This document shows, one piece after another, positions 1-10,009 of a stretch of DNA of 15,000 nt (within the stretch, counting starts at the first letter, position 1; the number at the start of each line of letters is the position of its first letter). Source of the DNA: Stramonita haemastoma (taxonomy: Eukaryota > Mollusca > Gastropoda > Neogastropoda > Muricidae); NCBI GenBank assembly GCA_030674155.1, contig JASPKP010004936.1:1-15000 (forward strand), read 5' to 3'. Position numbers and translations under genes: made by a program. Below the pieces are notes generated by a model. It was not told the DNA's origin. It was given only the letters and a program-made list of their open reading frames with translations, and made no database searches.

Positions 1-935
1 TTCCAGTCACAACAATAGTACGCTAAGGAAGTCTGCCCTCTTCCACCATCTTCAACATGTTTTTAGAGAGATTTAAGGTTGACATACTTGAAAATCATCA
101 GAAAATAGTCAGCATTGGAGGCTATATAGATACACACTGACGTTCTGCTAACCATATTAACGGCGGTGCTGCAAAAGAGCAAGAGTTAGTCAACCTGGTA
201 AATCATCTTGATAAAGCCTCTTCCACATATAGCATGCAGATCAGTGCAGAGAAAACCCAATTGATGGTAAATAGGTCATGGGTAATACCATTGGCCTTTA
301 TATCATCATAGAGGGCACAACATTTAGATAGTTCATAGCTTTAAATATAATGTGCCATCGTATCAGGTGAAGAATGTTGTTTTTTCTCTCAAGAAAAGCC
401 CAGACCACAACTGCAATGGTTAAAATGAAGGTCGTCTGGAACGACAAGAACATTGCCATCAGCTTCAAGATTAGACTGATGCATTACCTGGTTTTGTATC
501 CATGTGAAACTTGGACCATAATAGGAGACAATAAAAGAAAGGTACGGGCAATGGAGCTGAGATACCTTCGCAAACTTTGTGGCATCTCACACAGAGATCA
601 CTGAAATAACGGTAAAGTGAAAGCCCGAACTGAAAACGCCATCAGGCCATATGAAGAGCTTCTAAACTCAGTGAAAAGCAAAGCAAACTGAAGTGGTACA
701 GGCGCATCACACGAACATCATCTGTGCTGGCCAAGACTGTCCTACAAGGAACAATACAAAGATGGAAACGAAGAGGCAGACGGAGAAAACGATTGGAAGG
801 CAATGTCAGAGGGTGAACCGTCCTTGAGTCGGACGACTTGATACTAAAAGCTGAAAACCGCGACGAGTTGGAAAGCTCGTTGCAAAATTTTCAGTGGAGC
901 CCCAACGGTCTACAACGCGACGAAATATTCGAAGG
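1..935 (+). pseudogene. Decayed RTE-like LINE copy: RT palm to C-terminus, cut by window start
   Basis: This is the C-terminal part of a non-LTR retrotransposon polyprotein, readable only by changing frame. Frame 3 (about 18-265) gives the RT motif-B area (VR*GSLPSS, then FNMFLER), the SIGG segment, and a stretch ending LDKASSTYSMQISAEKT. Frame 2 (about 285-604) gives RKAQTTTAMVKMKVVWNDKN, a degenerate 'CETWT' segment and MELRYLRKLCGISHRDH. Frame 1 (about 685-930) gives KLKWY, LAKTVLQGTIQ and a basic RRGRRRKR tract. Stops lie at 24-26, 138-140, 329-331, 368-370, 602-604 and 814-816, with frameshifts near 265-285 and 675-685. The catalytic FADD box should fall at 144-155 but reads S-A-N-H, so both aspartates are lost and the copy is dead. 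The CETWT / LLGISYRDH / AKTILQGTVQ style is familiar from animal 'endonuclease-reverse transcriptase' genes. The RTE-like label is from memory and the clade is uncertain. The same family recurs at 3655-4563. Confidence 0.85.
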
Positions 936-1150
936 TTAAGGAGGAATGATACCGTCAACAGTATTGCTATGCCATTTATTCTGACATGTAGTGGAAAAAA
1001 AAACTACAGCAAAACAATGTAGAAACACTTATTTTCAGAAAAAAAGGTATCACAAACGAACAAAGACACCCCAACCCCGTAAAAGAAACCCCCAAGGAGG
1101 TTGGAAATGCTAAATAAAGAGTAAACTACATTGTGAGTGAGAATGAAGGA

Positions 1151-1187
1151 CTCTCTCTCTCTCTCTCTCTTCTCTCTCTTCTCTTCT

Positions 1188-1250
<63 letters not shown>

Positions 1251-1346
1251 CACCCTTCAAATATGTGTGTATGTGTGTGTTTGTATATGTGTGCATGTGA
1301 TTGTGTTTGTGTGTGCGTGCGTGTGTGAATGTGTGCATACGTGCAT
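1151..1346. repeat. Compound microsatellite (CT)n then degenerate (GT)n
   Basis: A CT tract with TTCTCT interruptions runs from 1151 to 1247. After a 15-bp spacer, a GT-rich tract with C and A substitutions runs to about 1346. Open frames here code only for SL, CV or TH runs and are artefacts. Confidence 0.95.
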
Positions 1347-2150
1347 ATGTGCATGCAAGCAGTAGAAATCAAACAAACAAACTAGATAAGAGCTAGTCTA
1401 TGTGTCTTGCCTTTTTACCCCATTTCCTTGCTTATATTGCATCAACAAGTTAGTAAACAAAGATTAAAACCAAGTTAGAGAGCTATAATTCATAGAGCTC
1501 TCTTCAATAGACCAAACTACCGCTAATCTGGAATGCTGCATGCACTTGGTTTTAGAGACTGCAATGATTTTCTGCCAGCAATAATGCTACTTACTTAATC
1601 CCATTATGTGTCATCTCAAGCCCTAATCACTGCTTTGGTTACCTTAAACAGCATTGAGAATTGCAAGTGTCTACGATGTATTAGGAAACCCAACGATGAT
1701 GTGTAAGAATATGAGCGATAATCTGAACATTTGCTGTTTTCGCCGTGGTGTTTGGTAACAGGTAAAAGGAAGTCTGGACCAAAATTGCGGACCAAATTGT
1801 CTCTCCCCAAAACTTGTTCCCATAGTTTTGAAAAGAAAACATTTAACAAACATCATACTGAAATTGTAAAACTACATTAAGGTTGACATGAAGGTTTATG
1901 CTTTTTTTACGACATTCGCCGCGATTTTAATTATTTTACTAACAAATAAACTGATGATACTGGTTTGAGAAGCCATTGCACTATCTGTTTTAAGACTATT
2001 CCTTATTTAAAAAAAAAAAAAAGTATAACTCGTTTCTCTTGAAGAGCTGTTAAGATAGATGAGATCACGTTTGTGAAAGCATTCATAACAGCCTGTTTAT
2101 GCTATAAAATTAATCCACTGTTTGTAGATGAGGAGCTAGATTTTATTTAC

Positions 2151-2152
<2 letters not shown>
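1347..2152. other. Intergenic stretch, no recognised gene
   Basis: About 0.8 kb of mixed AT-rich sequence with a 14-base A-run near 2009-2022. Short open frames on the - strand (1616-1856) overlap each other in different frames and show no motif I recognise. I see no RNA gene or transposon signature. Confidence 0.6.
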
Positions 2153-2240
<88 letters not shown>

Positions 2241-2346
2241 AGAGACAGAGAGACAGAGACAGAGACAGAGACAGACAGAGACAGACAGACAGGCAGACAG
2301 ACAGAGACAGACAGACAGGCAGACAGACAGACAGGCAGACAGACAA
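2153..2346. repeat. Compound microsatellite (GA)n then (GACAGA / CAGACAGG)n
   Basis: A nearly pure GA tract (2153-2237) passes into GACAGA units and then CAGACAGG-like units up to about 2346. Weaker ACAGAGAC similarity continues to about 2385. A 206-codon open frame starting at 2073 crosses this tract, but its length comes from the repeat. Confidence 0.95.
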
Positions 2347-2915
2347 AAATAGAGACGCAGACACACATTCAGAGACACAGACACAGCAGATGGGAAGACA
2401 CATGGACAAGGGGATTTGGTTGGAATAAGGCAGAGCCAATGGAAAATAGACAGGGAGAAAGAGAGAATCAAACAAAGGGACAATCACAGAAGAGAGACAG
2501 ACGCAGACAGGGATTAAGACCCTTCTGGCGAAACAGACTCCTAGAAGGTACTGTAGAACAAGGGCAACAACCAGTGCCTGGAAGACAATCAGATGGCCAT
2601 TCTTTGTTGATTTTCCGGAGAGGAGAAGGCGTGTGCCAGGGCGGCGTGTGTGCTGTACGGGACAATGGCGCTAATTGGATAAACCAGCACTGATGGCTGT
2701 GTTTTCCTCCACCACTGTTAGAAGGCACCTCCCTACCACATGGGTGGACACGGTCAAGATAAGATAATGACATTTTGACACAGGTGGCGATTTCTTATTG
2801 TGGCTGCTTGTGGTCATTGCTGTTGTTGGTTTTTATGATGATGTTGTTGTGCTTGATTTTTTTGTTGATTTACTGTATTTTAACTCTTTTCAGTGTTATA
2901 CTCTGAATGCTGCTG

Positions 2916-2916
<1 letters not shown>
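2347..2916. other. Intergenic stretch, both strands partly open, no recognised gene
   Basis: The 2390-2770 part is more complex and more GC-rich than its surroundings. It stays open on the + strand to 2693 and on the - strand over 2468-2773, in frames that overlap. Neither translation shows a domain I recognise. The + frame extends from the microsatellite without an independent upstream start. From 2800 to 2900 the sequence becomes TG/TTG-rich. Confidence 0.5.
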
Positions 2917-2970
<54 letters not shown>

Positions 2971-3052
2971 TATGTGTGTGCATGTGTGTGTGTGTCTGTG
3001 TGTGTCTATGTGTTTGTGTCTGTGTGTCTGTGTGTCTGTGTTTGTGTGTGTG
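2917..3052. repeat. (GT)n microsatellite with degenerate 3' half
   Basis: A pure GT tract runs to about 2966, followed by a GT-rich segment with CGCG, CTGT and TTTG interruptions to about 3052. Confidence 0.95.
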
Positions 3053-3112
3053 TTCTTCAATTCAAGGTCTGCTCACTCTCAGAGATATTAGAAATGTGTT
3101 CGAGTACATGCA

Positions 3113-3115
<3 letters not shown>

Positions 3116-3203
<88 letters not shown>

Positions 3204-3235
3204 GTGTTTGTGTGTGTGTGAGTGTGTGTGTGTTT
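3116..3235. repeat. Long (GT)n microsatellite
   Basis: A nearly uninterrupted GT tract of about 80 bp with a degenerate end at 3199-3235. It is separated from the previous GT tract by only about 60 bp of unique sequence. Confidence 0.95.
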
Positions 3236-3469
3236 GCATAAAAACCCAAAGAAGACACACAGGAATTCCCCACAACCATTGCCACTTCAACCTCCACTAT
3301 CACCTGAAACAATCACAAGGACAAGATATGAAGGAGCAAACAAACAAAAAGCAGCATATGTCACATGAACCACAACAAAAAGAACAACAATGGTTATAGT
3401 TCTAAAAATGTAACAACGATTACAAACAGAAGAGAAGAAATAAAGCAATTCAAAAACTACATACGATGA

Positions 3470-3654
<185 letters not shown>

Positions 3655-3663
<9 letters not shown>

Positions 3664-4563
3664 CCTCAGTCTGGCGACCGTGGGGGCACCCCTGAAGACT
3701 TGACAACCATTTTTCTCCATTTTTCTCTCTGTTCTGCTTTTTTCAGGGTTTTGTTGAGGTTCTAAGCCTGTCCATTGGTTGATGTTGTCCTCCCATCTCT
3801 TCCTTGGTCTGCCTCTTTTACTTCTTTTTTGGACAGTGCCTTGCAGTATTGTTTTTGCAAGTTCATTAAACTGATCTTGTGACATGCCCGTACCATTTAA
3901 GATTACGCTTCCTTACATTTGTGATAGATTTTCGTAGGGACCAATGGTTTGCTGCATTCTGTTATGCACTTCTTTGTTGCTTATGTGGTCTCTGTAGGAG
4001 ATGCCAAGGAGTCTCCTGAAGTATCTCATCTCTACTGGCTGTACTCTTTTCTCCAAATCAGCAGTCAGGGTCCACGATTTACAGGCATACAGGAATATGG
4101 ATATGACAAGGGAGCGCATTAGTCTGATCTTGGAGTTGAGTGAAATATCTTTATCTTTCCGAATGGTGTTCAGTTTTGACAGTGCTGTTTTTGTCTACGC
4201 AATCCTGCATACTAACTCTGGCTCGGACCCCTTGTCTGATACAACGGCTCCCAAGTACTTGAAGTTTTGAACCGTTTCCAGCTTCTGGTCATTGACCCTG
4301 ATTTTAGTGCTGATGCCCTTGGCATTATTGGTCATCAGTTTGGTCTTCTCTGCACTGATGTTCATGCCGTATGCTTAAGAGGCCTTGTTCAGGTGTTCTG
4401 TTAGGCTGCCACGCTCTTGTTCTGATTCTGTTAGTCCGTCAACGTCATCTGCGAAGCGGAGGCTTGTGATCGTTCTGCCACCAATGCCGACTTTATGGTG
4501 TTCCAGTGCATCAGCCATGATTCTCTCAATGATACACAGGGCAACTATTATCTCACCAAACAC
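3655..4563 (-). pseudogene. RTE-like LINE fragment: RT motif C region to C-terminus
   Basis: This is a 5'-truncated non-LTR retrotransposon of the same family as 1-935. Reading the - strand from 4563, one frame holds IERIMADALEHH, SIGG-like GIGGRTITSLRFADD, then ISAEKTKLMTN, FKYLGAVVSDKGSEPE, KIRLMRSLVISIFLYAC, SWTLTADLEKR, FRRLLGISYRDH, LAKTILQGTVQ, KRSKRGRPRKRWEDNI and GAPTVARLRD. The catalytic FADD box (4443-4454) is intact, unlike the copy at the window start. Lesions are a TAA at 4375-4377, a TAG at 4195-4197, and a frame slip over about 3870-3925, where KWYGHVTRS is read in another frame before the original frame resumes. Sequence before the IERIM segment is hard to align, so the 5' break lies near 4563-4600. 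It ends directly in the (TAGA)n tract. The family identity is firm from the shared motifs; the RTE label is a memory-based inference. Confidence 0.88.
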
Positions 4564-4589
4564 TTTACATACACCAACAAGAGTCTTTA

Positions 4590-4833
4590 AAACTATTTAC
4601 AATCGATTAAATGAAGTAGAAGTAGCTTGCACATGTACACGATCCATAGCAAAAAAAGGAAACAGGTGCAGATCTATGATGGATGGAAGGAATTGATCTC
4701 ATTGCTTTGCCCCCTGCTGTTCCAGGCCTCGCCTGCCTCACCTGATGGGCTGTCAGTGACAACAAGGGCTTGGATCCGCCATCAAAGAGCTTTCCTCTGT
4801 TCTGCGTTACTGATTCCATTGCCTGGTTCAGTC
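4590..4833 (-). repeat. Anonymous dispersed repeat, copy A (inverted relative to copy B)
   Basis: The block 4675-4833 on the - strand is nearly identical to 9602-9763 on the + strand. It begins GACTGAACCAGGCAATGG and runs to CATCCATCAT. Similarity weakens but continues to about 4590 (shared TGTGCAAGCT). Differences in the strong block are a handful of substitutions and a 3-base indel (TTGTTGT versus TTGTTGTCGT). A frame starting MESVTQNRGKLFDGGSKP stays open in both copies, but frames on the opposite strand are open too, so coding is not shown. I cannot assign it to a known family. It abuts the broken 5' end of the LINE fragment. Confidence 0.9.
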
Positions 4834-5213
4834 TTGAAGCATGAAAGTAAAGGACAGAAGAATCACTTTAGAAAACATTTACCAAAACGTGTGAGAAGTA
4901 ACTCTTTAGGAGAAAGGGTTGGGGTAGTAACAGAAAATTGGAATGATCAGGAAGAGGATGAGAGTGTTTCAGGGAAGGTGAGGCTGCTGTATCATACCTG
5001 GCATGTTTGGTTCAGATATTTGGTGTCCTTTTTCTTACATCCCACTACAGCAGTGATGCTGATTGCAGCATTGACATTAGCTCTTTTTGTCTAAACACAA
5101 TCAGTTTCTTTTGTTTTAATTTTGGAGAGTGAGGGAACTTTACATCTGTCCATGTAGGAAGAATTATCTTAATGTGCCTTGTTACAGGTGGGCATAAGTT
5201 TGCACATGTGCAT

Positions 5214-5214
<1 letters not shown>
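4834..5214. other. Stretch without a recognised gene
   Basis: A + strand frame stays open through 5094 and ends in a hydrophobic segment (AVMLIAALTLALFV). It has no family similarity I recognise, and its upstream half lies inside the anonymous repeat. I do not call it a gene. Confidence 0.5.
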
Positions 5215-5289
<75 letters not shown>

Positions 5290-5360
5290 CCTCCCTTCCT
5301 CCCTCCCATCACCCACCACCACACACACACACACACATACACACACATTCACACAAACAC
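5215..5360. repeat. Compound microsatellite (CT)n, (CCCT)n, (CA)n
   Basis: A pure CT tract to 5284 passes into CCCTCCCTCC-type sequence to about 5308, then a CA tract with TACA and TTCA interruptions to about 5360. Confidence 0.95.
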
Positions 5361-6193
5361 ATATGCATGCTGACATATACTTGATTCACTCAAATTCACA
5401 AATTTCGAAATCAAAAGACAAGATGGAAGTGTTGTATCCACAGATCAAAGACACACTGCAGACATCCCTACACTCTGGGGTTAAACAAACGTGCGGCGCT
5501 CTGGATGCCGTGCCTGCAATAACAGAACCCAGCGTCACAATCAACAGACGTGGAGGAGGACTGAGAAGCCAAACACACTGCTTTATTACATGAGGGCCTA
5601 AGGCTTTCTACTTTGATCTGATTGGGTCGATTCTTCACGTGAAAGAATAGAAAAATGGGGGACCAGAAGTAGGTGGGTATGAGAAATAGAAGAAGCCACT
5701 TGCTGGTTGCGTTATTTTCTGTTACATTATCTAGTTCTGTTACATTATCCATAGTTCTTTGTGGTGGGGAAGGGGGGTTGTCTTCTTTTGTTTGGTTTGA
5801 TTTTGTGGGGTTTTTTTCAGCTTAGAAAACTGTAGATTCTTATTGAGAATAAGCAATATTATGCTTGATCAGTATCAGCATGCATTCATCTCTAAGCAAT
5901 AGTTTTTTGAGCTTTGATTAAAGCTTTGGTGTTCACCAATTGTGAGAATTTGCATAGTTATGCAATCATCATAAAAGTAGCTGCATTAAAGCTTTAGAAA
6001 TGATGTTTAGACACAACATCAGTGTACATGAATGTTTGTTTTTGTTTTGATTTTGTCATCCATCTCTCTCAGCGCAAGGGCAGACGCATTTGAAGGGTGG
6101 AATGGATTTTGATGGTGCACAAGATGTTCTGCATACAAGGATGGGGAGGAGGGGGTGCTTGGTTTATAAGTTGATCTGAAAGATCCTCATGAA
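5361..6193. other. Intergenic stretch, no recognised gene
   Basis: Mixed sequence with short T- and G-runs around 5762-5820. The only local structure I see is a perfect 7-bp hairpin TTGCATA-GT-TATGCAA at 5950-5965 and a short direct repeat, ATTAAAGCTTT, near 5920 and 5987. Short open frames at 5363-5593 (+) and 5468-5752 (-) overlap and show no motif. Confidence 0.55.
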
Positions 6194-6304
6194 TGTGTGT
6201 GTGTGTGAGTGTGAGTGTGAGTGTGTGTGTGTGTATGTGTATGAGTGTGTGTGAGTGTGTGTGTGTGCCTGTGTGTATTTGTGTGTGTGTATGTGTGTGC
6301 TTGT
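6194..6304. repeat. (GT)n microsatellite, GAGTGT-interrupted
   Basis: A GT-rich tract of about 110 bp with repeated GAGTGT and ATGTGT interruptions, so it is older or less pure than the other GT tracts. Confidence 0.95.
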
Positions 6305-7125
6305 GCTGAGGTGCTTGTTAATGCAAACTTTAGGGCAGAAATACAGCAGTCTAACCATGTTGATATATCATCCTTTCTGTTTATTTGAGTCAGCTGTTGT
6401 TAAGGTAACCACGGCTTTCATTCCAACATAAAATGCAATTTCAAATTTAATTATTATGTATCACATAACGAATTTTATAGCAATATTTTGAGGGGTTCGT
6501 GTTCACACTTCCTGGCTCAGGTTTTAGTTATTATTTACTCATGACTTTCATGTGTTTATTCAATTGTTTGGAGATTTTTGTTTGTTGCTTTCTGTGCTTG
6601 TCTGTTCGTTGGATTGTTTGGATTTTTTTCAGTGCTGTAGATCTTTATACAAAAGAATAACAAAAAAAAATCAACACCAACAAAACCCGACAAAAGTCGA
6701 ACTGCTCACTTCCACTCACAAAAGGACCTGGTTTTCCTTTAGAATTAATTCTACACCACAACCAAAATAGCAAAAGCTCAGAATAGAGATCACACTCCAA
6801 CCCATTGTTGTTTGCTTTCCACAGCAAACAAAGCAGAGCATGTGAACCCCCTACAGCTCCCAGTGTAGTTTGAGGTAACCCAAGCAGCCATTACTGTTTG
6901 AGATGCTGCACAATGGGATTAAATGCCATCATTGCTTGCAGGAAAAATGCTGCTCTTTGAATTCGAACGCTCGTTTTATTCCAAGAGATCGGTAGTTTAA
7001 GGGTATAAAAAGGAATCTATGCATCAAAGCTCTTTTGCCTGGTTTTAACATGTTTTCAACGTTCCTGATACAGGTAAAGTGGGGAAAGAAAATAAAAAAT
7101 GAAAAACAAGGTAACACTTTTTTTG
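6305..7125. other. Intergenic stretch, no recognised gene
   Basis: AT-rich, with A-runs near 6652-6670. I see no open frame with a recognisable domain, no RNA gene and no transposon terminus. Confidence 0.55.
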
Positions 7126-7202
7126 AGTGTGTATGTGTGTGTGTGTTCTTGCGTGCATGCATGCGAACACGCACGCGGGGTGTGTGTGTGTGTGTGCGTG
7201 TG

Positions 7203-7275
<73 letters not shown>

Positions 7276-7393
7276 ATGTGCAAGTGCTCACGTATGTGTG
7301 TGTGCGTGTGTGTGTGTGTTTGTGCATTTGTGCGTTCATGTGTGCGTGCGTGCGAACATGCACGTGGTGTGTGTGTGTGAGTGTGCGCACGCT

Positions 7394-7441
<48 letters not shown>

Positions 7442-7468
7442 CGTGCGTGTGCGTGTGAAGGGGGGGGG
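7126..7468. repeat. Long alternating purine-pyrimidine tract, (GT)n with GCGT/GCAT islands
   Basis: About 340 bp in which purines and pyrimidines largely alternate. GT runs are broken by GCGTGCATGC and GCACGC-type islands, and a G9 run follows at 7461-7469. Two internal segments resemble each other at a spacing of about 190 bp: GCGTGC..GCGAACACGCACG (7151-7176) and GCGTGCGTGCGAACATGCACG (7344-7364). Confidence 0.93.
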
Positions 7469-8317
7469 GAATAGCCTAGCGTTTAGTTTGTGATGTGACG
7501 GTTTGTGTGTTAGCCACAAACAAATCACCTTTGAAGAGATTTTGGAGTTTTAATATCAGTACTGACTCTGCCCAGCCGAATTTCATTTTAAAAAAGGCTA
7601 TAAGCCCAAGACTTGTGTGTAAACGCATGCTGTGAATCTTGCACACGCACACGCGTTAAAACACATTCACCTTTCGGAAGAGGAGGTGACTGAGTGTCAA
7701 TAGGAACTCAAGACTGATGCTCATAAAACAAAACGTGTATAGACTGGCGATGTGTTTAAGCATCACTCCTTAAGTAGAAATACAGCTATCTTCATGAAGG
7801 GTAGACTTCCCACGTTATGCATGATGTCACCATTTGTGAACGTCAGACCTCTAGCACAGAAACTAAAACAATCTAAATCAGAACTGCAGTTTTTATCTTA
7901 AAGCTTTTCTTGTTTTCGAGAAAAAAAAAACAAAGACACAGACAGTTCTGACAACCACATGCAAAAAACAACCTAAAGGAAACCAAATGTTGGCATGCAT
8001 GTGCCAATCTTGCTTAGGTCAGTTCCCCAACTGTTCGCATAATTCAATTTGAGGAATATATCTAAGCAGATCAAAACAGAAACCCCAAAGGTTTGAATGT
8101 AACAGAACACTGTTTTTAAATTCTCACTTGCGCTGTAAGCGTGTTCGTTGCGATGTCAGGTTTTGCTGTTGTTGCAGGCGCGACATTCAAAGCATGGACA
8201 CTTTGTTTAAACTCAGAGTGCAGTGATGGCTAGTGTGTGTCTTTGATCCTTAGAAATAACATTTCCACCCGTCTCATTTCTTTGCTTGTGAGTAATCGAA
8301 GTTCCTCACACCTCTGT

Positions 8318-8319
<2 letters not shown>
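7469..8319. other. Intergenic stretch, no recognised gene
   Basis: About 0.85 kb of unique-looking sequence with an A10 run at 7921-7930. No frame on either strand is long or shows a motif. A weak A-box-like string, TAGCCTAGCG, at 7473 has no convincing B-box partner. Confidence 0.55.
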
Positions 8320-8384
<65 letters not shown>

Positions 8385-8480
8385 ATATATATATATATTA
8401 TATCATATGATAGTATTCTAATATATACAATATAACATACAATATAATATGATAATTTCATATATTATATTCATATTATG
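8320..8480. repeat. (TA)n tract with AT-rich palindromic flank
   Basis: TA repeats run over 8320-8399 with one AAG interruption at 8381-8383. A 12-bp perfect palindrome, TATCATATGATA (8401-8412), and further ATA/TAT-rich sequence continue to about 8480. Confidence 0.93.
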
Positions 8481-8497
8481 TGTGTGTGTTTGTGGGT

Positions 8498-8566
8498 GAG
8501 AGAGACAGAAACAGACAGATACAGAGAGAGAGACAGGGACACAGGCAGAGGGAGAGAGAGAGAGAC

Positions 8567-8599
<33 letters not shown>

Positions 8600-8636
8600 T
8601 ACAGAGAGAATAAGAGAGAGAGGAGAGAATAAGAGA

Positions 8637-8732
<96 letters not shown>
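8498..8732. repeat. Compound microsatellite GACA-rich then (GA)n
   Basis: GACAGA and CAGACAGA units with GGGACACAGG variants (8498-8640) lead into a pure GA tract (8642-8732). The same two unit types occur at 2153-2346 in the opposite order. Confidence 0.95.
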
Positions 8733-8733
<1 letters not shown>

Positions 8734-9601
8734 ATACACACATGCACATTTGTATATGCACTTGTATGTACACATATATGTAAGGTACATCCACGTGTGG
8801 GCTACTCCCTTGGCAGCTGTCTATACACACTGATTGCCTTAACAGTGACCAAACAAACCAACCAAACCACATACATAAACCTGCCTACATAAAGTGGTAC
8901 AAAATACAAAAAATACAAAACAAAAATACGCTATGCCAAATACCAATGAGTACTTCTCCAGTATAAACAAACCCAATGATCTGGACCATCCGAAAACTGC
9001 TTAATTATTTCTACAACTTGGTCCGTTTCACCTATCTCTTCCAAATTATCCACTCTCCTCCATTCCCCCCTTTCCATTTTTATATTTCCAATTTTATTTT
9101 CAAACCCTATCTCAGATATTTGTTCTTATCTTGTTCCAGGTCACCCCTCGATATTCCAAGCAACATTCCATTCTCTATTTTTAACGCTTTCAGATAACAG
9201 GTTTTGTAAAATATCCTCTAAAGTGATTGGTCTGTCATATGTGTGCATGGTGCACTTTTTCTTCAATTCTTTTTCTTTTAATTCAAGGATTACAGAGTAA
9301 ACATGTCTGCGTCTTTTTTACATCCAGTATCTATCTGCAAGAGATTTTTTTTATTGGAGGGGGAGGGGAGTTGTTGTCCCTTTGGGAACCAACACAAAAT
9401 GGCCTACTCTTCACCCAAGTTTACACATGTGCACAATATGTTCTACTGAGCTCCCCCACGGAACGTCGGATTTGTCTCATACAGACTTATACTGGAGTGG
9501 AGTCGGCACTGTTATTCGTTCCTGGAGAAAAAAATTCTCTAAAATGCGCGGCGTCTCCATGATGGCTCGAACTTGGACCATCATATCGACGGAATCTGCA
9601 T
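8733..9601. other. Intergenic stretch, no recognised gene
   Basis: CA- and T-rich, mixed sequence. A frame on the - strand (9477-9665) extends from the anonymous repeat into unique sequence here and contains MMVQVRAIMETPRILENFF. I recognise no family. Confidence 0.5.
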
Positions 9602-9835
9602 GACTGAACCAGGCAATGGAATCAGTAACGCAGAACAGAGGAAAGCTCTTTGATGGCGGATCCAAGCCCTTGTTGTCGTCACTGACAGCCCATCAGGTGA
9701 GGCAGGTGAGGCCTGGAACAGCAGGATGCAAAGCCATGAGATCGATTCCTTCCATCCATCATATGCCCGCCCGTGTTGCTCGTTTGCTATGGCTCTGTGC
9801 ACGTGTGCAAGCTCTCTTCACTTTATGGATTAAAA
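9602..9835 (+). repeat. Anonymous dispersed repeat, copy B (inverted relative to copy A)
   Basis: Near-identical over 9602-9763 to the reverse complement of 4675-4833, with weaker similarity to about 9835. Relative to copy A it has three extra bases in the GTTGTCGTCACTGAC area, which keeps the shared MESVTQNRGKLFDGGSKP frame open. The 5' boundary is sharp: similarity stops just before GACTGAACC. The 3' boundary fades around TGTGCAAGCT and TTCACTTTATGG. I see no poly(A), LINE tail or clear target-site duplication. Confidence 0.9.
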
Positions 9836-10009
9836 AGCTATGTGTTAAGGCATTTAAATTTGTTGTGTGTTATGTGTATGAGTTCCTAGCCGAAGATTTC
9901 TGAGGTTCACCAGTGGTAAGATTTGTGTGTATGCGACCGTTAACGCAGCTGTATTCCGACTTCATGAGTGATGAATAAACACGGCATTAGTGTGCATGCG
10001 TGTTTTTTT

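Noticed and set aside
1616..1856. Overlapping - strand frames of 60-77 codons
   Set aside because: Two frames overlap, there is no motif, and the length is expected by chance in AT-rich sequence.
2073..2693. 206-codon + frame through the GA/GACA tract
   Set aside because: Most of its length is Arg-Glu and Asp-Arg repeat translation; the remaining part has no recognised domain and an overlapping opposite-strand frame is open as well.
2893..3399. 168-codon Cys-Val-rich frame
   Set aside because: Translation of two GT microsatellites; not a cysteine-rich protein.
7473..7520. A-box-like TAGCCTAGCG after the GT block
   Set aside because: The last position fails the consensus and no B-box or SINE body follows.
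6929..7528. 199-codon Thr-His-rich - frame and its + strand Cys-Val counterparts
   Set aside because: They come from the GT/CA tract; several frames on both strands are open because the repeat contains no stop.
8471..8872. Ser-Leu-rich - frames
   Set aside because: CT/GA and GACA repeat translation only.
9730..9750. B-box-like GATCGATTC in the anonymous repeat, suggesting a SINE
   Set aside because: It fits the short consensus, but no A-box lies at the usual spacing upstream and no tRNA-like head is visible.
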